In this document: one piece after another, positions 1 to 7,694 of the stretch
Position numbering within the stretch: the stretch's first letter is position 1
Layout: each line of letters begins with the position of its first letter
Origin: SZUA-152 sp964401355
GTDB taxonomy: Bacteria; Pseudomonadota; Gammaproteobacteria; SZUA-152
Direction of reading: 5' to 3'
Length of the DNA stretch: 25,485 nt
NCBI GenBank assembly: GCA_964401355.1
Contig: CAYNYJ010000051.1
Coordinates: forward strand, 1 to 25,485
Translations under genes and position numbers: made by a program
Notes under the pieces: model-generated
What the model was told of the DNA's origin: nothing
Seen by the model: the letters and a program-made list of their open reading frames with translations, nothing else
Database searches by the model: none

Positions 1-225
1 GCGCTATACCCCGAACTGAGGGCGGGCATTATAGCGGCAGAGTCCGATGGATGCTATCCGCTATGCACGCTTTTACGAGAAAAATATTTACCACGCTTTT
101 CACCCCCCCCAGGCGCTGATAAAAACCCCCGGAATGTTGGCGAAATATCAACGGCCATGCGATTATAGCGCCCCCTGAAATTCCACGGTTTTATCCCGTT
201 AACGCTACTGAACGTTGGGTCACAT
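1..225. other. Upstream region of folD, no gene seen
   Basis: No convincing coding frame and no tRNA fold were found in this stretch before folD. It holds a run of eight C at about 105-112 and two ATTATAGCG strings (about 29-37 and 161-169). The second might contribute to a folD promoter, but no clear -35 element accompanies it. There is no strong Shine-Dalgarno sequence before the folD ATG at 226, only a weak GGG about 8 bases upstream. Confidence 0.4.
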
Positions 226-1080
226 ATGACTGCGCACATCATTGACGGCAAGGCCATTGCCGCCGAACTTCGACAGGAGATCAAGGCCCGCGTCGAACAA
301 CGCCTGGCCAAGGGCCTGCGCGCACCGGGGCTGGCCGTAGTGCTGGTCGGCGCTGACCCCGCCTCGCAAATCTATGTGAGCAGTAAACGTCGCGCCTGCG
401 AGGAAGTCGGTTTTATTTCCGTGGCGCACGATCTGCCCGCCGGCACCAGCGAGGCCACCCTGCTGGCACTCATCGACAAGCTCAACGATGACCCTGCCAT
501 CGACGGCATTCTCGTGCAACTACCCCTGCCCGCGCACATCGGCACCGAAAACGTCATCGAACGCATCCACCCCGACAAAGACGTGGACGGCTTCCACCCT
601 TACAACGTCGGGCGTCTGGCGCTGCGTCAACCCGTGCTGCGTCCCTGCACCCCACGCGGCATCATCACCTTGCTGGAAAAAATCGGCCAGGACATTCGCG
701 GCATGGATGCGGTAGTCGTTGGCGCCTCCAATATCGTCGGCCGCCCCATGAGCCTGGAATTGTTGCTGGCCGGGTGCACCGTCACCACCTGTCACCGTTT
801 CACCCAGGATTTAGGGATGCATGTGCGCCGTGCTGATTTGCTGGTTGTGGCCGTGGGTAAACCGGGCATCGTCAACGCCGACTGGATCAAACCCGGTGCC
901 GTGGTCATCGACGTGGCCATGAACCGCAACGACGAAGGCAAACTGGTGGGTGATGTGGATTTTGAGGCCGCCAGCAAAAACGCCGGCTGGATCACCCCCG
1001 TGCCCGGTGGCGTGGGGCCGATGACCGTGGCGACGTTGTTGCAAAATACGGTGGATGCGGCGGATGAGTTGCATAAATAA
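226..1080 (+). CDS. folD: Bifunctional methylenetetrahydrofolate dehydrogenase / methenyltetrahydrofolate cyclohydrolase
   Basis: FolD oxidises 5,10-methylene-THF to methenyl-THF with NADP+ and hydrolyses it to 10-formyl-THF, supplying one-carbon units in the cytoplasm. The 284-residue length is normal for the family. The substrate-site signature YVSSK places the catalytic lysine at residue 54. Other visible motifs are VQLPLP, PDKDVDGF, PCTPRGII, the nucleotide-binding loop VVGASNIVGRP and the C-terminal signature PVPGGVGPMT. The start is the ATG at 226, which gives the usual short N-terminus before IIDGKAIA. The gene is convergent with cysS, and the repeat array fills the space between them. 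The identification is secure from the motifs. Confidence 0.97.
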   Translation: MTAHIIDGKAIAAELRQEIKARVEQRLAKGLRAPGLAVVLVGADPASQIYVSSKRRACEEVGFISVAHDLPAGTSEATLLALIDKLNDDPAIDGILVQLPLPAHIGTENVIERIHPDKDVDGFHPYNVGRLALRQPVLRPCTPRGIITLLEKIGQDIRGMDAVVVGASNIVGRPMSLELLLAGCTVTTCHRFTQDLGMHVRRADLLVVAVGKPGIVNADWIKPGAVVIDVAMNRNDEGKLVGDVDFEAASKNAGWITPVPGGVGPMTVATLLQNTVDAADELHK

Positions 1081-1639
1081 CCCACTCCCTCTCGCAACAA
1101 CCATTTATTACCGTCATCCCGGCGAAGGCCAGAATCCAGGGACTCGTTAAACCCACTGGATCCCGGCCTCCGCCGGAATGACGGCTTGTTGAGCGCTTCG
1201 TTATTCCCTGCGCCAGTATGTAGGGTGGGCACGTTTTCTGTGCCCACACGGTAACTGCACGATAACGCGTGGGCAAAAAACATGCCCACCCTACAATAAC
1301 TCCGCAACAACCATTTATTACCGTCATCCCGGCGAAGGCCGGAATCCAGGAACTCGTTAAACCCACTGGATCCCGGCCTCCGCCGGAATGACGGCTTGTT
1401 GAGCGCTTCGTTATTCCCTGCGCCAGTATGTAGGGTGGGCACGTTTTCTGTGCCCACACGGTAACTGCACGATAACGCGTGGGCAAAAAACATGCCCACC
1501 CTACAATAACTCCGCAACAACCATTTATTACCGTCATCCCGGCGAAGGCCGGAATCCAGGAACTCGTTAAACCCACTGGATCCCGGCCTCCGCCGGAATG
1601 ACGGTTTGTTGAGCGCTTCGTTATTCCCTGCGCCAGTAT

Positions 1640-1672
1640 GTAGGGTGGGCACGTTTTCTGTGCCCACCCTAC
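1640..1672. repeat. Collapsed part (c) element forming a perfect hairpin
   Basis: In the third repeat unit the 75-bp element has shrunk to 33 bp: a perfect 13-bp stem GTAGGGTGGGCAC / GTGCCCACCCTAC around a 7-base loop GTTTTCT. The missing 42 bp equal one copy of TGCCCAC plus the 35 bases between the two TGCCCAC strings present in the full units. This fits slippage or recombination between 7-bp direct repeats. Confidence 0.85.
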
Positions 1673-1835
1673 AATAACTCCGCAACAACCATTTATTACC
1701 GTCATCCCGGCGAAGGCCGGAATCCAGGAACTCGTTAAACCCACTGGATCCCGGCCTCCGCCGGAATGACGGCTTGTTGAGCGCTTCGTTATTCCCTGCG
1801 CCAGTATGTAGGGTGGGCACGTTTTCTGTGCCCAC

Positions 1836-1935
1836 NNNNNNNNNNNNNNNNNNNNNNNNNNNNNNNNNNNNNNNNNNNNNNNNNNNNNNNNNNNNNNNNN
1901 NNNNNNNNNNNNNNNNNNNNNNNNNNNNNNNNNNN
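1836..1935. other. Assembly gap of 100 N
   Basis: Exactly 100 N lie inside the tandem array, the usual placeholder for a scaffold gap of unknown size. The left edge is in part (c) of one unit and the right edge in part (a) of another, so at least one unit junction is hidden and the real copy number is unknown. Confidence 0.99.
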
Positions 1936-1974
1936 CCCGGCCTCCGCCGGAATGACGGTTTGTTGAGCGCTTCG

Positions 1975-3435
1975 TTATTCCCTGCGCCAGGTGGTACCGC
2001 CAGCACCATCTTCCAGCACGATACCCTGCGCGGCCAATTCATCACGGATGCGGTCGGACTCTGCCCAATCCTTGTTGTCTCTGGCCCCCAGACGTTTAGC
2101 AATAAGCTCTTCAATTCTATCCTCTGAAATTCCCACAGTTACAGTTGCAGGATACGTAGTTAGAGTCAGATGAGCAGTCGTTGCACGAATATTAATATCG
2201 ACGCGTCGCCCTTTTAAAAAATCATCCGGCTCACGTTCCAGCAACCCGAGAAAACTTGCCTGCTGCTTTAATACCATCGCCAATTGAGCCGCCCGTGAGA
2301 TATCGCTATTACGCAGCCGATTAATCTCCCGCGCCAACTCAAACAACACCGCAATCGCTTCCGGCGTATTAAAATCGTCATCCATCGCAGTAGCAAATCG
2401 TTGCTCGTATTCCGTGTCAGTGCCAGCTCCCGGCTCAATACCGCGCAACGCCGTGTACAGCGTCGTCAACGCCGCCTTGGCCTCATCCAGATGCTTGTCG
2501 GAATAATTGAGCGGACTGCGATAGTGGCTGTTCAAAATAAAGAAACGCACCACTTCCGGGTCGTATTTTGCCAACACCTCGCGAATCGTGAAAAAATTGT
2601 CCAGTGACTTGGACATCTTCTCTTCGTCCACGCGCACAAAGCCGTTGTGCATCCACACATTGACAAATTTCTCGCCAGTGGCGGCCTCACTCTGGGCGAT
2701 CTCATTTTCGTGATGCGGGAATTGCAGATCCAGGCCACCGCCGTGGATGTCGAAGTGATTGCCCAAACAGCCAGTGGACATGGCCGAGCATTCAATGTGC
2801 CAGCCGGGACGACCCTCGCCCCAGGGTGAGGGCCAGGAGGTACCCTCTTCGAGCTTAGCCATTTTCCACAGCACGAAGTCCAACGGATCATCTTTGGCTT
2901 CGACCACATCGACTCGCGCCCCAGCACGCAAATCGTCGGTGTTTTTACCGGAGAGCTGGCCGTAGCCTTCGAAGCTGGAGACGTCGTAATACACATCCCC
3001 CTGCCTTTGCAAGGAGTTGGCCTGATAAGCAATGCCTTTATCCATCAACACCTGAATCATGGCGATGATTTCGTCCATGTGCGCGGTGGCTCGCGGCTCT
3101 TCATCCGGGCGTAACACACCCAGCGCATCGGCATCGGTGTTCATCTCGTCGATAAAACGCTGCGTCAGGACTGCGATGGTTTCACCGTTTTGATGGGCGC
3201 GGGCGATGATCTTGTCATCCACATCGGTAATGTTGCGCACGTAGGTGACATGCTCATCACCGAACACCTTGCGTAAATATCGATTCACCACGTCGAACAC
3301 CACCAGCACACGAGCGTGACCAATGTGGCAATAGTCGTACACCGTCATGCCACACACGTACATGCGTACATTATTGGAATCAATGGGCGTGAATACTTCT
3401 TTGCGCTTGGTGAGATTGTTGTGAATCTTGAGCAT
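1975..3435 (-). CDS. cysS: Cysteinyl-tRNA synthetase
   Basis: This class I aminoacyl-tRNA synthetase charges tRNA-Cys with cysteine in the cytoplasm. With the start at the ATG ending at 3435 the protein has 486 residues and begins MLKIHNNL, as in family members; a TTG two codons upstream is less likely. Visible motifs are the HIGH signature (residues 37-40, in YCHIGHAR), the KMSKS loop (273-277), and the zinc ligands C28, C216, H241 and E245 (in FPHHENE). The C-terminus GTTWRRE followed by TAA is the normal family ending. The last codons and stop lie in the 16-bp string that recurs in every unit of the adjacent repeat array. The gene is convergent with folD. glnS, a frequent neighbour in this group, is absent. 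Confidence 0.97.
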   Translation of the reverse strand: MLKIHNNLTKRKEVFTPIDSNNVRMYVCGMTVYDYCHIGHARVLVVFDVVNRYLRKVFGDEHVTYVRNITDVDDKIIARAHQNGETIAVLTQRFIDEMNTDADALGVLRPDEEPRATAHMDEIIAMIQVLMDKGIAYQANSLQRQGDVYYDVSSFEGYGQLSGKNTDDLRAGARVDVVEAKDDPLDFVLWKMAKLEEGTSWPSPWGEGRPGWHIECSAMSTGCLGNHFDIHGGGLDLQFPHHENEIAQSEAATGEKFVNVWMHNGFVRVDEEKMSKSLDNFFTIREVLAKYDPEVVRFFILNSHYRSPLNYSDKHLDEAKAALTTLYTALRGIEPGAGTDTEYEQRFATAMDDDFNTPEAIAVLFELAREINRLRNSDISRAAQLAMVLKQQASFLGLLEREPDDFLKGRRVDINIRATTAHLTLTTYPATVTVGISEDRIEELIAKRLGARDNKDWAESDRIRDELAAQGIVLEDGAGGTTWRRE

Positions 3436-3596
3436 AATCAAGTCTGTGTAGCCTGGCGGTCAAGGTGAATGGCCCCAAAGGGGACAGAGGAAGGTGCCCT
3501 GGGGTATACGTCGCTGGCGGGCAATGGTAGCTAAATCCTTTCGCGACTACAAAGCCAATGACACATGTCCCACTTTCTCGAACCGGCCAAACCCGC

Positions 3597-3602
3597 TAGA
3601 AT
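3597..3602 (+). promoter_or_regulatory. Possible -10 element upstream of the cyclophilin genes
   Basis: TAGAAT resembles a sigma-70 -10 box about 70 bases before the ppiA start. The region 17 bases upstream (TTTCTC, 3574-3579) is only a weak -35 match. This is a tentative call. Confidence 0.3.
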
Positions 3603-3672
3603 CGTCCGTTACGATGACTGACACCAAAACAACATCAAACGACAGCCAACCGAATCACAAGGAATCCACTGC

Positions 3673-4290
3673 ATGAAAGCTCTGACCCGATTCACTCTGT
3701 TTTGCACCCTGTGCATTTTATCGCTCGCCCCGGTCGTCGCCGATGACCAGCACCCGCGAGTGCGCTTAGTCACCAACCTGGGTGACATCGTGCTGGAACT
3801 GAATCGCGAAAAAGCGCCCAAGAGCGTCGAAAATTTTCTGACGTATGTGCGCGAAGGTTTTTATGACGGCACCATCTTTCACCGCGTCATCGATGGCTTC
3901 ATGGTACAGGGTGGTGGCTTCACCCCAGGCTTCCAGAAAAAAACCGTCCGCGCACCGGTGGAAAATGAGGCCAACAACGGCCTGAAAAATCTTAACAGCA
4001 CGGTGGCCATGGCCCGCACCAGCGACCCTCATTCTGCCACCGCACAATTTTTTATTAACATCTCCGACAACGGCTTCCTCGATCACCGCTCCCCCTCACC
4101 GCGCGGCTGGGGTTACGCGGTATTTGGCAAAGTGGTCGAGGGCATGGACGTGGTCGATAAGATCCGTCGCAGTCCAACGGGCAGCGGCGGCCCCTTTCGC
4201 AAAGACGTCCCCCGCACAGCGATAATCATTGAACGCGCCATCATGGATGCGGCAATGCCAGCCGTTCCACCCGCATCGATGGCTCAATAA
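3673..4290 (+). CDS. ppiA: Periplasmic cyclophilin-type peptidyl-prolyl cis-trans isomerase
   Basis: This is a cyclophilin that catalyses cis-trans isomerisation of X-Pro bonds. Residues 1-23 form a signal peptide (MKAL, hydrophobic core, APVVA before DDQ), so the mature enzyme should be periplasmic. The domain runs from about residue 31 to 190 and keeps the catalytic signature FHRVIDGFMVQGG (Arg in FHRV, Gln in VQGG), the QFFIN strand and GWGYAVFGKV. The AAGGA ribosome binding site lies 9 bases before the ATG. A second, cytoplasmic-type cyclophilin follows after 51 bp with a closely related sequence, suggesting an old tandem duplication with a difference in export. PpiA is a good functional match, but strict orthology to the E. 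coli gene is not proven. Confidence 0.92.
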   Translation: MKALTRFTLFCTLCILSLAPVVADDQHPRVRLVTNLGDIVLELNREKAPKSVENFLTYVREGFYDGTIFHRVIDGFMVQGGGFTPGFQKKTVRAPVENEANNGLKNLNSTVAMARTSDPHSATAQFFINISDNGFLDHRSPSPRGWGYAVFGKVVEGMDVVDKIRRSPTGSGGPFRKDVPRTAIIIERAIMDAAMPAVPPASMAQ

Positions 4291-4341
4291 CACTGACCTT
4301 ACACATAAAATTTATACGCTTAAACACCAAGGAAAAACACC

Positions 4342-4842
4342 ATGATACGCATCACCACCACAATGGGCAGCATCGACATTGAACTGGATTTCGACAAAGC
4401 ACCCAAAAGTGCAGCCAACTTTGAACAGTATGTGAAAGACGGTCATTTTGACGGCACCATATTTCACCGTGTCATCGACAATTTCATGATCCAGGGCGGT
4501 GGCATGTTGCCCGACATGTCCCAAAAGCCCACCCGTGCGAACATCGATAACGAAGCCGACAATGGCCTGAAGAATCTCAAAGGCACCCTGGCTATGGCCC
4601 GTACCAATGATCCGCATTCCGCATCTTCGCAATTTTTTATCAACATCGCCGACAATGCCTTTCTCGACCATACCTCTCCCACCTCACAGGGCTGGGGCTA
4701 TTGTGTCTTTGGTAAAGTTGTCGATGGCATGGATGTGGTGGAAAAAATGAAAGGCGTCTCGACCGGCTCACGTTCGGGTCATCAAGATGTGCCGAACGAG
4801 GATATTCTGATCGAAAAAGCAGAAGTGCTCGACACGGAATAA
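4342..4842 (+). CDS. ppiB: Cytoplasmic cyclophilin-type peptidyl-prolyl cis-trans isomerase
   Basis: This 166-residue cyclophilin has no signal peptide and starts directly at MIRITTTMGSI, so it should act in the cytoplasm on proline isomerisation during folding. The active-site strings FHRVIDNFMIQGGG, QFFINIADN and GWGYCVFGKVVDGMDV are all present. The AAGGA ribosome binding site sits 8 bases before the ATG. It lies between ppiA and lpxH in the same direction (51 bp and 52 bp spacing), so the three genes may be co-transcribed. A ppiB-lpxH pair is typical of gammaproteobacterial chromosomes, which supports the name. Confidence 0.95.
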   Translation: MIRITTTMGSIDIELDFDKAPKSAANFEQYVKDGHFDGTIFHRVIDNFMIQGGGMLPDMSQKPTRANIDNEADNGLKNLKGTLAMARTNDPHSASSQFFINIADNAFLDHTSPTSQGWGYCVFGKVVDGMDVVEKMKGVSTGSRSGHQDVPNEDILIEKAEVLDTE

Positions 4843-4894
4843 GTTACCCGCATGGTCTCTTCCGTCAGGTGCAATCAGAAAAAAGGTTTAGGCT

Positions 4895-5626
4895 GTGACC
4901 ACGTTATTTATTTCTGATCTGCATCTCACGGAAGAACGCCCCAATATTCTCCGCCTGTTTCAGACCTTCCTCCGTGAGCAGGCTTGCCAAGCCGATGCAC
5001 TTTATATTCTCGGTGACCTGTTCGAGGTATGGCTAGGTGACGATGCCATACCCACCGGCATGCAGCCCATACTCGATGAACTTTCCCGTCTAACGGGAAG
5101 CGGTGTGCCGGTGTTCATCATGGTCGGCAACCGGGATTTTTTAATAGGCCAGCAATTTGAAAAGATAACCGGCTGCCAGCATTTGCCCGACCCCAGCATC
5201 ATAAATCTTTATGGCATGGACAGCTTGCTGATGCACGGCGACACGCTGTGCACCGATGATGTGGACTATCAACAATTCCGGAAACAGGTGCGCGATCCTG
5301 CCTGGCAAAAAGAGTTTTTAGCAAAACCCATTGCAGATCGCATCGCCCTGGGACGTGCGGCCCGCGCCGAAAGCCAGGCACGCACCCAAGAAAAGGCCGA
5401 AGACATCATGGACGTCAATTCCCTGGCCGTCGCTAACGCCTTTCGGCAACACGGTATCACCCGGCTCATACACGGGCATACGCATCGCCCTGCAATACAT
5501 CCACTGACAGTGGACGGCATCGCAGTAACACGCATCGTGCTGGGTGACTGGTACGATCAGTCGAGTGTCTTACGCGTCAGCGCAGACAGTATCGAACTGT
5601 CTGGACTCCCTGAGCAAAAATCGTAG
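4895..5626 (+). CDS. lpxH: UDP-2,3-diacylglucosamine diphosphatase
   Basis: LpxH hydrolyses UDP-2,3-diacylglucosamine to lipid X and UMP, the fourth step of lipid A synthesis, at the inner face of the cytoplasmic membrane. The 243 residues match the family length. The calcineurin-like metallophosphatase motifs are complete: D8 and H10 (SDLHL), D41 (GDLFEVWLGDD), N79 (GNRD), H114 (HGD) and H193/H195 (HGHTHRP). The start is a GTG at 4895, since the protein then begins MTTLFISDLH as expected. The gene ends 42 bp from the convergent lipoprotein gene. An LPS-type outer membrane is implied, consistent with a Gram-negative host. Confidence 0.96.
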   Translation: MTTLFISDLHLTEERPNILRLFQTFLREQACQADALYILGDLFEVWLGDDAIPTGMQPILDELSRLTGSGVPVFIMVGNRDFLIGQQFEKITGCQHLPDPSIINLYGMDSLLMHGDTLCTDDVDYQQFRKQVRDPAWQKEFLAKPIADRIALGRAARAESQARTQEKAEDIMDVNSLAVANAFRQHGITRLIHGHTHRPAIHPLTVDGIAVTRIVLGDWYDQSSVLRVSADSIELSGLPEQKS

Positions 5627-5668
5627 TACACTGCCGACCGGTTTATGTTTACGGCATCGCAGCGTCCG

Positions 5669-6460
5669 TTATTTTTTCGTTTCCTGCTCGGCCAAAACAT
5701 CACCAATCGAATAACGCTCAAAGTCATGCGGTAAGTCAAAGGTGCCTACCGCAGCCTCCAGGTTTTCGTGGTAGTCTTTCAAAAAACGTTGGTAACCGTG
5801 TCGATCCCATTCACGAATCGGCAAGCCATGATCCAGGTGTTTATTCGTGTGAAAAATATTCAGCGACAAATCACAGGCATCCAGTAATTCTTTGGGAGTA
5901 CGCAGTACCGTTGTGGCATGTTCGCCAGCCAATACCTCACGAAATTCACGCATCGCCGCTAACACATCCGGCATAAAATCTTTGGGCATCACCACGGCAT
6001 CATAGCAATGCTCGCCATTAGCGGTATATTTATAGTGTGTCGCTCGCTTGCCATCAATTTTAGGAATGGCTCCAGAGGGTTGTGACTGTTCCTGATAATC
6101 CAGCGGAATAGGCGACTCAATATTCACCGGTTTATTGCGAATAACCAGAATGGTTTTATCTTCGACAGTCACATTATAAATGGTGCGCTCTTTGCGATTA
6201 AAAATCATGTAGTCTGCGGGCGAGCGCGTATCTGACATGTGCAAATAACCTTCATTGATAAACAAGCGCGTGGTGAACGGTTCTGCACCCTCACTGCGTT
6301 CCATAAAAATGAATAAGGTACCCTTTGCTAACTTTAAATCTTCAAGCGTTTCTGTCGCCTTGATTCCCTGTAAGTTACTGCACGCCACTATGCTAACCAG
6401 CAACCCCAGCACTAGCATCATTTTTACGGCCATTTTTCCCTGTTTCACAAATATCACCAT
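5669..6460 (-). CDS. Predicted lipoprotein of unknown function
   Basis: I do not recognise the family. With the start at the ATG ending at 6460 (GAAGGA about 8 bases upstream) the protein has 263 residues. Other possible starts are an ATG ending at 6478 without a good ribosome site, and one ending at 6433 with AGGG very close. The N-terminus carries a hydrophobic stretch and a lipobox SIVAC, with the lipidated cysteine at residue 27, so it should be anchored in an envelope membrane. The mature part is soluble-looking, without further membrane segments or clear repeats, and contains conserved-looking HYKYTANGEHCYDAVVMPKDF and a C-terminal DLPHDFERYSIGDVL. It is convergent with lpxH and 70 bp downstream of the DUF455 gene in the same direction. 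Confidence 0.75.
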   Translation of the reverse strand: MVIFVKQGKMAVKMMLVLGLLVSIVACSNLQGIKATETLEDLKLAKGTLFIFMERSEGAEPFTTRLFINEGYLHMSDTRSPADYMIFNRKERTIYNVTVEDKTILVIRNKPVNIESPIPLDYQEQSQPSGAIPKIDGKRATHYKYTANGEHCYDAVVMPKDFMPDVLAAMREFREVLAGEHATTVLRTPKELLDACDLSLNIFHTNKHLDHGLPIREWDRHGYQRFLKDYHENLEAAVGTFDLPHDFERYSIGDVLAEQETKK

Positions 6461-6530
6461 TAAGCTGTTCCTTCGCATATTGATTTTCTAGTCTTTGTTT
6501 TCTGGCTTACGCCTTCTAATTCGGTATTTT

Positions 6531-7337
6531 CTAACTCACACCTTCCAGGAATGCCAATTCACTTTCACTAAAACCGGCAGCCAATCTTGCTTCACGGTGC
6601 AGTGGTCCCACGGAACGTCTCTTACCACGCTCTCCCATGTATTCTTCAAACAGACCACGGAAAGTTGCATCAGGTTCCAAATGCCGTTCTGCGCACAAAT
6701 AATGAAACCAGTGCGTACCAATTTCCACGTGGCCCACTTCATCACGCAAAATGATATCCAGGATGGCCACCGCCGCGTGATCACCCTGCCCCGACAGCTT
6801 TTTGATAATCCCCGGTGTCACATCCAGCCCTCGTGCTTCCAACACTCTCGGCACCAGCGCCATACGCACCAGGGGGTCATGCGCTGTTTTCACCGTCATT
6901 TCCCACAAACCATTGTGCGCATCAAAATCACCGTAATCGTAACCCAGAGAATTCAGGTGATCGCGCAACAACTGAAAATGATGCGCCTCCTCTTCCGCCA
7001 CTCGCACCCAGTCATCATAAAACTGCCGCGGCATCTCCCGAAAACGGTACACCGCATCCCAGGCCAGATTGATGGCATTGAACTCGATGTGGACGATAGA
7101 ATGGATCAGCGCCGCATGGCCTTCCGGTGTCGACAAACTGCGCCTGTGTAGCGCTTTCGGAGCCACCAGAGGAGGTCGCTCAGGTCGCCCGGCTTCACTG
7201 ATGGACTCCGACGTTGTTTCCCGAGTCAAGGCAATTTCCCCCGACCGCCATAATCGCGCAGCGCTTTGGGTAGCCTTTACCTTTTCCTCCGGTTCGCACT
7301 GCAACAGGCAGTGTTGGGCTATTTCAAACAGGCTCAT
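6531..7337 (-). CDS. DUF455 family ferritin-like protein
   Basis: This matches the DUF455 family of ferritin-like four-helix proteins, which probably bind a di-iron centre; their reaction is not established to my knowledge. The 268-residue form starting MSLFEIAQH was chosen because family members begin this way. An in-frame ATG ends at 7370, but neither start has a strong ribosome site. Candidate metal ligands are in HIEFNAINLAWDAVYRF, the EEEAHHF string (ExxH) and the LRDEVGHVEIGTHWF string (ExxH). The segment EARGLDVTPGI between them is typical of the family. The gene is divergent from the first PEP-CTERM gene, and the distal TGTCGA box at 7403 lies only about 65 bp upstream of its start, so the two could share control. 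Confidence 0.88.
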   Translation of the reverse strand: MSLFEIAQHCLLQCEPEEKVKATQSAARLWRSGEIALTRETTSESISEAGRPERPPLVAPKALHRRSLSTPEGHAALIHSIVHIEFNAINLAWDAVYRFREMPRQFYDDWVRVAEEEAHHFQLLRDHLNSLGYDYGDFDAHNGLWEMTVKTAHDPLVRMALVPRVLEARGLDVTPGIIKKLSGQGDHAAVAILDIILRDEVGHVEIGTHWFHYLCAERHLEPDATFRGLFEEYMGERGKRRSVGPLHREARLAAGFSESELAFLEGVS

Positions 7338-7402
7338 AAATTTAATAACCACATGACGGAACGTGCGCATCTAAATTTGGCACTATTCATTATTTTAATA
7401 AC

Positions 7403-7419
7403 TGTCGAAATGTCTTACA
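7403..7419 (+). promoter_or_regulatory. Distal TGTCGA box of the first PEP-CTERM promoter
   Basis: TGTCGAAATGTCTTACA matches the proximal box at 7521 at 14 of 17 positions. It starts 199 bp before the sigma-54-like element at 7602 and 118 bp before the proximal box. A similarly placed site exists before the second PEP-CTERM gene. The outer TGT...ACA gives it partial dyad symmetry. An activator site is inferred from position and recurrence only. Confidence 0.55.
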
Positions 7420-7520
7420 TCAAAAAAATTGATAACCCTTGAGTATTCAAAGGGCTGCCGACAACGCACTTGTATAATAGGGATTGCAAACCCGATCTGC
7501 GATCTATACAAAACGTATTT

Positions 7521-7537
7521 TGTCGATTTTTCTTACA
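7521..7537 (+). promoter_or_regulatory. Proximal TGTCGA box of the first PEP-CTERM promoter
   Basis: TGTCGATTTTTCTTACA differs at one position from the box at 8873 upstream of the second PEP-CTERM gene. It begins 81 bp before the sigma-54-like -24 element, compared with 78 bp for the other gene. That is a usual distance for an enhancer-binding protein of a sigma-54 promoter. The bound protein is not encoded in this window. A PrsR-type regulator is the obvious candidate from what is known of PEP-CTERM systems. Confidence 0.65.
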
Positions 7538-7601
7538 CGTAAACATCAACACCTTGCATCTGAAAAAACAATTACTTTTAGGCTCAACATGTTACCAGCA
7601 A

Positions 7602-7616
7602 TGGTACCGCTTATGC
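7602..7616 (+). promoter_or_regulatory. Sigma-54-like promoter of the first PEP-CTERM gene
   Basis: TGGTAC-N5-ATGC has the invariant GG and GC of the -24/-12 elements at the correct spacing. It matches 8 of the 10 core positions of the known consensus TGGCAC-N5-TTGC. Transcription would start about 65-70 bases before the ATG at 7695. Confidence 0.6.
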
Positions 7617-7694
7617 GCGTGTTTAGCGGAAAAGAAAAGAAATGCGTTTTAATGACTTTCATCAAAAAAGTTAAAGCACAAGAGGGAAGGAATC

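Larger units (their letters stand above)
1093..1990. repeat. Tandem array of ~210-bp compound palindromic repeats between folD and cysS
   Basis: Units start at 1093, 1303, 1513 and 1681 (210, 210 and 168 bp, then a copy running into the N gap), and a last partial copy resumes at 1936. Each full unit has three parts. Part (a) is a 74-bp imperfect palindrome (first copy 1111-1184) with near-identical arms beginning CCGTCATCCCGGCG and ending CCGGAATGACGG. Part (b) is a 16-bp string TTATTCCCTGCGCCAG, identical to the reverse complement of the cysS 3' end. Part (c) is a 75-bp element (1220-1294) bounded by 12-bp inverted repeats GTAGGGTGGGCA/TGCCCACCCTAC. Unit 3 lacks exactly 42 bp of part (c). 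Copies differ by only a few bases, so amplification looks recent. The long minus-strand frame through it is a by-product of repetition. The palindromes could end transcription from both convergent genes. Confidence 0.95.

Noticed and set aside
1093..1990. CRISPR array
   Set aside because: Units are 168-210 bp and contiguous with no unique spacers, and no cas gene is nearby.
792..2114. Long minus-strand open frame across the repeat array and the folD end
   Set aside because: It is built from repeated copies and the N gap and overlaps folD antisense. Its repeated peptide simply reflects tandem DNA repeats with a unit length divisible by three.
3494..3676. Small open frame upstream of ppiA
   Set aside because: No ribosome site and no recognisable sequence. 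It covers the probable promoter and overlaps the ppiA start.
6495..7151. 218-residue plus-strand frame opposite the DUF455 gene
   Set aside because: It is antisense to a well supported gene, and its His/Arg-rich composition is typical of a shadow frame.
7473..7478. TATAAT as a sigma-70 promoter of the first PEP-CTERM gene
   Set aside because: There is no acceptable -35 at 15-19 bases upstream, and it lies over 200 bases from the ATG. The sigma-54-like element at 7602 with the shared boxes explains the region better.
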